From: Cordylochernes scorpioides
Taxonomy: Eukaryota > Arthropoda > Arachnida > Pseudoscorpiones > Chernetidae
Assembly (NCBI GenBank): GCA_030710605.1
Contig: CP092871.1
Span: 73,623,171-73,687,170 of the forward strand
DNA: 64,000 nt
Direction of reading: 5' to 3'
In this document: positions 53,231-62,192 of the stretch, piece by piece
Numbering within the stretch: the stretch's first letter is position 1
How the letters are laid out: each line of letters starts with the position of its first letter
Made by a program: the position numbers and the translations under genes
The notes under the pieces: generated by a model
Told to the model about the DNA's origin: nothing
Database searches by the model: none
Seen by the model: the letters and a program-made list of their open reading frames with translations, nothing else

Positions 53231-54601
53231 AGTTAATTGGATTTAATTTAAAATATCATCATTAATTCAACGCTATCTATTGACGAATTAATCGATTTTT
53301 ATCGTTTAATATGTTGATGTAGGAGATATACGTCATAATTTATATATAGAAATCTTCCTCTCCAATATTATATTATATATAAAATACAAACCATAAAATA
53401 TAATAATACAAAATATCTTTATATATTCAATCACATGAAAGATGCCCTTAAAATTATTTATGTTAATGTATTTACATATATATAAATAACAAAATGTAAT
53501 ACTTGATGTTAAAATATGAAGTTTGGAATAATAATACGAATAAATAGCAGAAGTAATTTATATAACGTAAAAAGTTTGCAAACGAAAAAAATACATTAAC
53601 ATTTTATTCAAATATAATATATATATTTCAAAATATTAAATATTTCCACTAGTTCCTAATATTTAATGACTAAAAATATCGTTTTCTCTCAGTCAAAATC
53701 ATTTTCCATTCCTTAATTCACAGAAATATCAACTTCACATGAACGTCTGTTTGCTATTTATCATTTTAATCTTTTAATTCGGCAACCTCGCCGATGTTTA
53801 ATGAGAATTTTATACAAGACCTTCCATTTGTAGCACAAATTTTGATTTCTCTAATGGATTCCCAACTTTTAACTTTATTGATTTTTTAAAATGCTTAATG
53901 TTTTCTAAAACCTCCTTAATATATTTCGAAGTATATATTTGATTTGTGTTTTAAATAGAATTAGCTTAGAATAATATTTAATTTGGAACAAAAACGTTAT
54001 TATCCATATTTTTATAAAATTAATTTGTTCACTGAATAAAAAAGTAAAATTATATTTGACCAGTTCCTTTTAGAAACCATTGCTTAATTTGAAATAAAGT
54101 GACTTATCAGATTGAATTTTGAAAATTCAATATTGAAAATTAGCTTTAAATTTTTGGATTTTTAAAATCTAATCTTAAATATATATCTCTTCAAAACCTA
54201 CATATTGGAATATTTTATACGGTCAAATTTTAACAGAATATATTATAGCAGATTATAAGAAAATAATATATATTATATAGATTTTGCCATTTTAACAGAT
54301 ATACTTAACAGAAATACTTTAATTAAAACATTTTACACTTTAATAACATTTTCATTTTTAACGGTATTTTCGATTTAAAAAATAATTAAACAATTTTACA
54401 TTAGATATTTTTTATTATATTGATATACCTCTATTGAAATACTTTGAAATTGATGATTTTAAATATTTTTATATCCGTTTTAATCAAGCATTAGAAATTA
54501 AGCCTTTGATATTTTCTCGAATAAAGTTAATCACTGTTTAATTATGGAGTTAATATTCCTTATATTTCAGCTATAAACTACTTCCAAGCTTGTATTTAAA
54601 C
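53231..54601. other. No gene recognised
   Basis: Very AT-rich DNA with dense stops in every frame. Nothing recognised. Confidence 0.55.
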
Positions 54602-54612
54602 TATTTTATAAG
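54602..54612. repeat. 11-bp target-site duplication, left copy
   Basis: TATTTTATAAG, repeated exactly at 57341-57351. Confidence 0.85.
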
Positions 54613-54807
54613 TGAAAAAATAGTACAAATGTGATATTGTACTGAGATAAGGTGCATAAATTAAGAAAAAGGCATCTCCTTATCGTGCAACTGAAAGTTG
54701 CTGATGGCTTGCGCCATCTATCGGAATAAATATCAACTATTCTCGTTGATTTTTAATTATTCCAGAATTGGCCAAATACCCATTCTTGATTAATCATGAA
54801 AAGCTAA

Positions 54808-54847
54808 CCACGGACGCGTTTCGGGCTGTTGGCCCTCATCAGCGTGG
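54808..54847 (-). ncRNA. Hammerhead ribozyme, intact core
   Basis: Minus strand: CCACG-CUGAUGAG-GGC-CAACA-GCC-CGAAAC-GC-GUC-CGUGG. Stem I is 5 bp, extendable by an A-U pair. Stem II is 4 bp. Stem III is minimal (AC/GU around GC). All conserved core bases are present. Confidence 0.88.
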
Positions 54848-55306
54848 TGTAAGCTGTACCTCAACGACAAAAAAAAAAAAAAAGGTCATTAAGGCATCCT
54901 GAAAAATCATGAAACGGGTAGTTAAGGCCAGATTTGCGTGAGAACGCTACACAATGTGAAAAAAATAGTACAAATGTGATATTGTACTGGTGTCCGTGGT
55001 TAGCTTTTCTTGATTAATCAAGAATGGGTATTTGGCCAATTCTGGAATAATTAAAAATCAACGAGAATAGTTGATATTTATTCCGATAGATGGCGCAAGC
55101 CATCAGTAACTTTTAGTTGCACGATAAGGAGATGCCTTTTTCTTAATTTATGCATCTTATCCCAATCAATATCACATTTGTACTATTTTTTCACATTGTG
55201 TAGCGTTCTCACGCAAATCTGGCCTTAACTACCCGTTTCATGATTTTTCAGGATGCCTTAATGACCAATATTTTATTTTTTTTTGGTCGTTGAGGTACAG
55301 CTTGCA

Positions 55307-55346
55307 CCACGCTGATGAGGGCCAACAGCCCTAAACGCGTCCGTGG
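55307..55346 (+). ncRNA. Hammerhead ribozyme, GAAA box mutated
   Basis: Same as 54808-54847 but the second box reads CUAAAC instead of CGAAAC (loss of catalytic G12). Expected to be inactive. Confidence 0.8.
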
Positions 55347-55638
55347 TTAGCTTTTCTTGATTAATCAAGAATGGGTATTTGGCCAATTCTGGAATAATTA
55401 AAAATCAACGAGAATAGTTGATATTTATTCCGATAGATGGCGCAAGCCATCAGCAACTTTCAGTTGCACGATAAGGAGATGCCTTTTTCTTAATTTATGA
55501 ACCTTATCCCAGTACAATATCACATTTGTACTATTTTTTCACATTGTGTAGCGTTCTCACGCAAATCTGGCCTTAACTACCCGTTTCATGATTTTTCAGG
55601 ATGCCTTAATGACCAATATTTTATTTTTTTTTGTCGTT

Positions 55639-57142
55639 CATGAATCCTGCCAAGAAGAAAAAGAAGGCCTACAAGCCCATCGTAAACGTCGCCGACCTGG
55701 AGAGGGAAGATGAGATGGTGATCTCACGCAACTGCAGCATCCTGAGCTCCATTGGCCATCCTGCCCTGAAATCCCTGCATGAGGACCTGATCCGCTACAT
55801 CGCCTCGCGGACTGAAATGATCAAGGCCCTCGCTACCGAAGTAGAGAACCTCACTGACACCCTCGAGTCCTTCGCAGAGTTGGACGAAATTGAGGAGGCC
55901 AGCAAGCCCAAGACTGCTTGCCGCGGCACTCAAACCTGCCCTGCTCCTTACCGCAAGGAAACCAGCTCCCAGACTGACCCAATCAAGCCCGCCACTCCTG
56001 CTCCTGCTGCTCTCCCTGCCAAGAAGCCTGCCTCCACCTTGCCTGCTCCTGCTCCAACCAAAAGGAAGCAGTCTGAGGCTCCCAACCCGCCTGCAAAGAG
56101 GACAAACCTGAATGGTCCTTCAAAACCTGCGCCTTCCCGCGTATCCAAGCCTGCGGCCGCCCAAGTGATCCTCCATGGAGAAAAATCGGCGGCCCACATA
56201 GTGGTCATCTCTGATGACCCACAGGCTGACCCAAGGGAGATGCTAAAAGCTGTCCGCGCTGCCCACACTCTCCCCCAAGGCGTTTGGGCCTCCCTGCACA
56301 CCAAGGGGAAGCTGGTCCTCCACTCCAGTAATCCTGACACCATCCCTGAGGTGACAACCTCCCTGGCCAGCAAGTTGAATGGAATGAAGGTCCGCCAGCA
56401 GAAGGAGATCCTGCCACGGATCTGCCTCTTCAAAGTGGATGAGGAGACATCCAACTCCACAATTGAGGAGACCTTCCTGGAAACCGCTGCTGTTAGAAAA
56501 CTTCCTGGGGACAAGGTGGTGCGCGTGGCGCACCGTTCTGCGCCCAGAAGCGGGACCTGCACCGCCTTCATCGAGGTGGACCTCAAGACCTTTAGAGCCC
56601 TAGGCGTTCGCGGGAGAATCGTGGTTGATGGAGTAATCCTCAACTTCGAGGAGTCCATCCGCGCCCGCGTCTGCTTCCGCTGTTGTGGCTTCGGCCACAA
56701 CTCTGCCCAATGCTCCAGAGCTCCTAAGTGCTTCCACTGCGGTCAAGACGGCCATGAAGGCCGCGCCTGCCCATCCATTGCTGACCAGCGCACCTCCAAA
56801 TGTGCCAACTGCTGCTCCAAGGGCCTTCTTGACAAGCACGAGGCGAGAGCCTCAAGCTGCCCCATCCTGAAGTCTAGGGCCCTCAAGTTCTAGGCTTCAA
56901 GGATCTTCTGCCTCCAATTTTATCTGCCACTTCTACTGGATTCCTGGCCAATTCAATGCTCCTGCCTCACTGCACCCTGGCGCTGTTCCCCTGCTTGCCC
57001 AAAGTTTCCACTACCCCTGCGAGACATCTCCTGCCGCCAGATCCTAGGGTCCCTTGCCACCTGACATCGCGCTTGGACTCAAAAATCATAACTTTTGGTT
57101 AGTAGCCCGTAAAACCATATTTTCTCTCTTTTTTTTGTCGTT
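55639..57142 (+). mobile_element. GC-rich gag-bearing insertion within the hammerhead unit
   Basis: The unit is interrupted inside TTTTTTTTGTCGTT, present on both sides (55625-55638 and 57129-57142): an apparent 14-bp TSD. The insert is about 1.5 kb, far richer in GC than its surroundings, and encodes only a Gag-like protein followed by about 235 bp of untranslated sequence. No RT and no poly(A) tail are seen. A gag-only non-LTR retroelement (in the manner of HeT-A) or a processed ORF1 transcript are the leading ideas. Confidence 0.6.
55640..56893 (+). CDS. Gag-like (ORF1) protein with CCHC zinc knuckles
   Basis: About 417 codons from the ATG at 55640, one base after the insertion point. It is intact, with strong GC codon bias unlike its neighbours. 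Order: basic start (NPAKKKKKAYK), a helical/coiled-coil-like stretch at about residues 20-85, a long Pro/Ala/Lys-rich low-complexity linker (about 95-170), an RRM-like globular region (about 175-335), then knuckles CFRCCGFGHNSAQC, CFHCGQDGHEGRAC and a final CANC..C. This is the ORF1/Gag layout of R1/Jockey-type arthropod non-LTR retrotransposons, which binds RNA as a nucleoprotein. No ORF2 follows. Whether it is expressed is unknown. Confidence 0.85.
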   Translation: MNPAKKKKKAYKPIVNVADLEREDEMVISRNCSILSSIGHPALKSLHEDLIRYIASRTEMIKALATEVENLTDTLESFAELDEIEEASKPKTACRGTQTCPAPYRKETSSQTDPIKPATPAPAALPAKKPASTLPAPAPTKRKQSEAPNPPAKRTNLNGPSKPAPSRVSKPAAAQVILHGEKSAAHIVVISDDPQADPREMLKAVRAAHTLPQGVWASLHTKGKLVLHSSNPDTIPEVTTSLASKLNGMKVRQQKEILPRICLFKVDEETSNSTIEETFLETAAVRKLPGDKVVRVAHRSAPRSGTCTAFIEVDLKTFRALGVRGRIVVDGVILNFEESIRARVCFRCCGFGHNSAQCSRAPKCFHCGQDGHEGRACPSIADQRTSKCANCCSKGLLDKHEARASSCPILKSRALKF

Positions 57143-57157
57143 GGGGTACAGCTTGCA

Positions 57158-57196
57158 CCACGCTGATGAGGGCCAACAGCCCGAAACGCGTCCGTG
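57158..57196 (+). ncRNA. Hammerhead ribozyme, intact core
   Basis: CACG-CUGAUGAG-GGC-CAACA-GCC-CGAAAC-GC-GUC-CGUG. One G is deleted from the 3' side of stem I, leaving 4 bp; the catalytic boxes are complete. It lies just downstream of the gag segment, so a transcript through the gene would end in a ribozyme. Confidence 0.83.
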
Positions 57197-57482
57197 TTAG
57201 CTTTTCTTGATTAATCAAGAATGGGTATTTGGCCAATTCTGGAATAATTAAAAATCAACGAGAATAGTTGATATTTATTCCGATAGATGGCGCAAGCCAT
57301 CAGCAACTTTCAGTTGCACGATAAGGAGATGCTTTTTTCTTATTTTATAAGTATTGTTTTAAATAGCCTTTTCAATGTTCAATGAAAACATCATATAAGT
57401 TAGCAGTATGGTTTAGATATTTCTCCATTGTATTTATGCTAATTAATGTTCCGGTCAATATAATATAATTCAAATATTAACA

Positions 57483-58800
57483 TACAAGGATCACTCCAAA
57501 AGTTTTTGCAATCAATATTAAATATTTATAATATAAAAAAAATTATACCTTTAAAATCGATATACAAATTTTACCTAACATAAACATTTTCATAAAATAA
57601 TAACAACAATGAATCATAGAGGGCGCGACTTTGTTCATAGCGGCAATGGTAAATTCTAAAATTTGCATCAGACACAATGGAGTTGACTAAAGAAGGTTTA
57701 TGCGCCATGACCATTTATGGTTATAAAAGTAATTTAACTTCTAAAGAATCACATTAAAGATTGATGAAAGCTTTAGAAGATAGAGCTCCTTCTTTTAGAA
57801 CAGTCTTTAATTGGTTTAATGAATTTTAATTTGGAAAAACCAACCTTGAAGATGAACCTCGTTCAGGTCGACCACCAACAGCAGTGACCCAAGAAAAATT
57901 GAGCTGGTAAGATTTTTACTAAGAGAAGATCGAAGAATTGCATATCAGTAGTTAGAGAGATGTGTTGGCATTGGATCGGCAGCAATCAACACCATCATTA
58001 ATGATCATTTAAAATACAGAAAACTTGTTAGTAGATGGGTACCTCACAGCTTGACTGAAGATCAAAAACTTGGTCGCGTTAAATGGTGTAATTTCATGTT
58101 GAATATTTTTGATGAAGGCAAATCAAAGGCGGTTTTCAATATTATTACAGGTGACGAAACTTGTATTTACAATTTTGATCCAGAAACACAACGGCAATCT
58201 ACTCTTTGGTGCTCTTCAAAATCATCTCCTCCTAAGAAGGTTCGCAGAGCTCGAAGTGTTGGAAAACAAAAATGGTCGCTTGTTATTTTAGAAAAAGTGG
58301 TTTTATTGATATTGTAAAGTTAGAAGTTAGAAAGACATTTAATAGTGACTGGTATACAACAAAATGCCTTCCAGCAGTATTTGAAAAAATCAAGCAAAGC
58401 GGACCAAGAGCTCAACTTGGAGGATACCTTTTTCACCATGACAATGCAAGACCGCACACCTCAGCCCAAACATTAGACTTCTTAGCCAACTCTGGTGTCC
58501 AATTAGTCACTCATCCACCATATTCACCCGACCTAGCACCCTGTGATTTTTTCAATTCCAAAAGTAAAGTTATTGTTGAAAAATGATAAAATTTGACACT
58601 GATGATGAAGCACTGCAAGACTTTATCAATGCCGTAAATTCCGAAGATGACTGGTGTAAGTGCTTCGATAATTGGTTTTCACGGATGAAATCTTGCATAG
58701 GTGCAAGAAAATGCACGTAGATTTTAATGGTATAATATTTATTTTTAAATATTTTAATTATTTAATGTTGATTGAAAAAACATTTTCAGTGACCGTTGTA
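57483..58800 (+). mobile_element. mariner transposon relic
   Basis: About 1.3 kb with imperfect inverted ends: TACAAGGATCACTCC..TTTTTGCAATCAATATT on the left and the complement of TACAACGGTCACTGA..TTTTTTCAATCAACATT on the right. TA is at both borders. Transposase fragments occupy most of the length. Confidence 0.9.
57679..58715 (+). pseudogene. mariner transposase, broken
   Basis: The gene starts at ATG 57679 (MELTKEGLCAMTIYGYKSN). The N-terminal helix-turn-helix reads up to DEPRSGRPPTA near 57880, with in-frame stops at about 57755 and 57828. The catalytic part is split over two frames. The first frame (58051-58317) has TGDETCIYNFD (first Asp). The second (58272-58586) has HHDNARPHTS and THPPYSPDLAPCDFF (second and third Asp, the DD34D layout). 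Later sequence resembles the usual C-terminal end. Stops and a frame change make it inactive, but all three catalytic Asp codons survive. Confidence 0.9.
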
Positions 58801-60764
58801 TTTATTAATTGTCAATGCTTATATTAGTTCTCTCCTATTCCTGAATGAATACCGACGGCACTCGAAGGGAGTGCTAATTTATATTATGTTTACTTTGAAC
58901 CTATAAAAATCAATTTAAAAATACAGTTATGAAAAGAACTAGAAGTTAAGCTGGTACGCATCTTGTGGTGGGAATATAGGTATGATTTAACGTCATATTT
59001 AACAGTGTTTAACTTGATTTGAGAAAATCTCAAATGCCTCATTTCTAATGTTTAATTAAAACGGATATATAAATATGTCTAAAATAGACCAATTTCAATT
59101 AAAGGTATTTCGAATAAATCTAAAAATATCTGTAGAAAAAATGTTAATATATTTTTAAAATCGAAAATTTACGTTTAAAAATGCTCCTATTAAAGTGTGA
59201 AATATTGTCATTAAAATGTAGAATGTTGTTATTAAAGTGTAAAATGTTGTCTTAAAATGGTGACACCCTATATTGTAAAGAAACGAAAGAATGGTATTCG
59301 TTTACCAAAAAAGGTACCTTTTCGCATATTAATTTATATTTTATAAAACATTAATTTTTATCGTTAAAAATATGTAATCTAAATGTTTTAATTGAATAAT
59401 AATTTTTCTAAATTTAAAACATATTCGTGATTTAATATTTTAAAATGAAAAAATATATATCATAAATAAACTTTAAATGTGTTACAGGTTTCTTTAAATT
59501 TATATACCAATTAAAATACCTCAAACACTTTTTATTAATAAATGTCACTAATAAATATCAAACTATATATCCAATATAGGTATAAAATATCTTCTAAATA
59601 GAAAAAATAAAATAAAAAGAGAATATTCAGATATCAAGAAGCTCATTTCTCATATAGATTTAATAGCAACATTAATATTCGTCTGCAAAAAAGTTTTAGG
59701 CACCAAAAGAATCGGTTCATTTATTTCTACCAATATGTCAGGTGATTAGAGGTAGGCAAATACTAGCACTAACCCTAATCAACACAAACACGCGTCCAAT
59801 AAATCACAAACACCATAATTCCTGACGATATTCCCAGGAATTCCTTCCTGCAAGCAACAAAATGGCGGAATAGTTAGTAGGATCGTTTGGTATTTTTTTA
59901 TTTGGCATTAATTTTATAGTCCCTATATATGTTTATACTTATTTTCACTCTATTAAAATAAATATGCATATATTATTTATTAAATTATATATAAAATGTA
60001 GTCATATTTTTATAGATTACATATTCCAGGGGGCTATTTTAATAATTATTTTCAAAAATGAAACATATAGTTATATATATACATTTTATCTCTAATTATA
60101 TTCTAACTTAAATAATCATATAAAATTTTCAATGATGAATTTATTGTTTTCATTTGAAATCTCACTTGAAAAATATTTTATTTATATTTATATTTTATAC
60201 TCTCTCTCTCTCTCTAAGATTTTTTTATATTCCATTTTGATTGTTTAGATAAAATGAGACATTTTGAAAACTTAATCTACATTTAAAACTAATTTGAATT
60301 CTCTTTTTATTTTCATATATTAAAATAATTACAAATATTTGCTTTAATTTTCTATCTTTTCAACAGAATGTATTTCTATAAATGTATCATATATAAAGAG
60401 GAGGTATAGAAAGCAGAAGAATAAAAAGTAAAGCGATTATAAATTAGTGAAAAATGGAAACATTTCGAAGTGTTTATCAACATAACCAACATATTTGAAA
60501 TTTACTAAAAGTGAAATAATTTTCCCACTCAACAACAACTCACGGTTGCGAAGAGTCCGTTGCTGCTCACACACAACCTCGGTGTAGACAGCGGTGTATT
60601 CTCTGTCTATTGTGGCCACAGTGTCCTTCAATTTAATCTGCTAGTTATATAAATGTTCATAATAATTCCAATGTAATTCCAATGTATTAGACTAATCTCG
60701 GAGTCCAAGAAAGGGCGAAACAATGAGAGAAAATAATCACTATGCAAATATGTATTTATAAGAA
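58801..60764. other. No gene recognised
   Basis: AT-rich DNA with a (CT)n run at about 60201-60216. Open frames are short. Nothing recognised. Confidence 0.5.
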
Positions 60765-61110
60765 ATAGAAACATTAAAGCATGAATATTTAGATTTCACA
60801 TAGAACAAACTTCTACTGTCTAGCGATTAAAAATATTGGGAGGGCTTGGCTCATCAGTGGTGAACCCTCCCAGCGGTTTCGCCAATTTGATCTACCAGAA
60901 CGTTTCTGTATTGGACGATTATGCTTATATATGAATGGTGGAATCTTTGAAATTGACGAAATGGCTTGGAGGTTTCACCACTGATGAGTCAAGCATCCTA
61001 ATATCGCAGTAAGGATAGTAGAAGTTTGTTTTAATATGTATAAGAAACATTCACGCTTTAATACCTTCCTATATATATAGATGGCGCGTTATTACATTAT
61101 GAAAAGATAT
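60765..61110. repeat. Inverted pair of 372-bp-family copies
   Basis: A minus-strand part at 60780-60905 (TTGGGAGGGCTTGGCTCATCAG, CAGCGGTTTCGCCAATTTGATC) faces a plus part from about 60945 (GAAATTGACGAAATGGCTTGGAGG, CACCACTGATGAGTCAAGC) to 61100, which includes ATAGATGGCGCGTTATTAC. About one inverted dimer, without a tandem array. Confidence 0.75.
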
Positions 61111-61429
61111 TCAGTTATATGCAAGTTTGGTGGAGAGACATAACAACCAACGTGTGGTAATTTTACCTATTAACAATATTTTCAGCTTTTCTGCCTGAAT
61201 GTAGAACTGGTGGTAGAAGTAGACAAACGACCAATGAGTCTGAGAAAAGCTTGTGTAATATCTTAGACTTATTACGTTGACAGGCATGGGAAACTGCCAA
61301 TACCTTTGTCATTCACCAACAACAAACATTCCCTATATCAAGAGCATTAAATTCAAAGAACAGAAATTCCAGACCAATTATTCCTGTAAATATGCAAATA
61401 TATTTATAGATATCAAAAATAAAAAAGAC
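61111..61429. other. No gene recognised
   Basis: A spacer between two hammerhead-family repeats. Nothing recognised. Confidence 0.4.
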
Positions 61430-61640
61430 ATATTCTGACCTCTCACATGAGCATTATAGATACCAACCATCATCTAGTGGAATAAAATCAACAAAACGTT
61501 GATTTAGGTTTGTTCCATAATATATGGCCAGCTCATTTCTTCATAAATCAAGAAAAACCAACCACGTACGCGTTTCGGACATTTGTTTATCGTCAGCGTG
61601 GTGCAGACTGTACCTCAACGACCAAAGAATGGTCTGAGAG
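61430..61640 (-). repeat. Hammerhead-repeat copy (relative of 20.4-20.6 kb)
   Basis: It shares TCACATGA, GATTTAGGTTTGTTCCAT, AACCACGTACGCGTTTCGGAC and CTGTACCTCAACGACC with the copy at 20371-20610, and its ribozyme end with the 350-bp family. A second CTGACCGCTCACACGA string follows at about 61764. Confidence 0.6.
61562..61601 (-). ncRNA. Hammerhead ribozyme, stem II weakened
   Basis: Minus strand: CCACG-CUGACGA-(UAAACAAAUGUCC)-GAAAC-GC-GUA-CGUGG. Stem I and both core boxes are intact, but the base of stem II does not pair. A reduced alternative (ACA/UGU) might form. Confidence 0.6.
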
Positions 61641-61797
61641 GCTTCGTGAGAAATCAAGCAATGAGTATTTAAAGCTAATTTGCGTAATTATGCTAAAAAT
61701 GTGGAAAGGAATATAAAATATAAATATAGGCCAGGTGCTGATATTTAAATTAAAAAACATATTCTGACCGCTCACACGATCATTTTTATATTTATAT

Positions 61798-62192
61798 ATG
61801 TAGTAAACCCGTTGTGGAATGTGCTGGGCAGTCGTGGTCGTGGATGTGTGATGGTATTCCCGCACTGGGACAGCAAAGAGACAGAGGCAGGTCTAGATGG
61901 TAACTCCAAGAAGGTAGAGGTAGACCACGCGACGAAGTCAGTCGGACCACGGGCGTCACGGATGCCCTACATCGCGGATAGGGGTGAGTGAAAGATCCGA
62001 CGGAATAACGGCGTCGCTCTGAAAACTCCTAACCAACCTCCTAACGGCTTTCCCCTCTCGGGGCCTTATATACTCCACTCTGGCATGTGGTGGCGCGTTT
62101 TGATTGGCTGCGGCAAGCTCTTTGATCTCAGGTGTTGGCCTAACGTCTGACCTTGGCCGGCCACCTGGGCGGATGTGACTCAATATCCTAAC
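61798..62192 (-). repeat. LTR-like repeat, minus orientation
   Basis: 395 bp from TGTAGTAAACCC to ATCCTAACA, richer in GC than its surroundings. On the minus strand there is a TATA-like GAGTATATAAGGCCCC (about 62061-62076) and, upstream of it, CAGCCAATCAAAAC. That is promoter order. No TSD found; the downstream sequence may be the internal region of the same element. Confidence 0.5.

Larger units (their letters stand above)
54613..57340 (+). mobile_element. Hammerhead-repeat element with inverted head and a gag gene inside
   Basis: Layout: inverted unit (54613-54984), plus unit (about 54985-55340), second plus unit (about 55341-57190) interrupted by a 1.5-kb gag-bearing segment (55639-57142), then a partial third unit to 57340. 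The ~353-bp unit contains GCTTTTCTTGATTAATCAAG, ATAGATGGCGC, CACATTGTGTAGCGTTCTCACGC and the ribozyme. Perfect 11-bp TSDs flank everything, so the entire block behaves as one insertion (with the gag segment either inside from the start or added later). I do not recognise a described element with this composition. Confidence 0.82.

Noticed and set aside
55724-56839. Long minus-strand frames opposite the gag gene (e.g. 55948-56700)
   Set aside because: Shadow frames caused by the GC-rich codon bias of the real plus-strand gene; no domain content.
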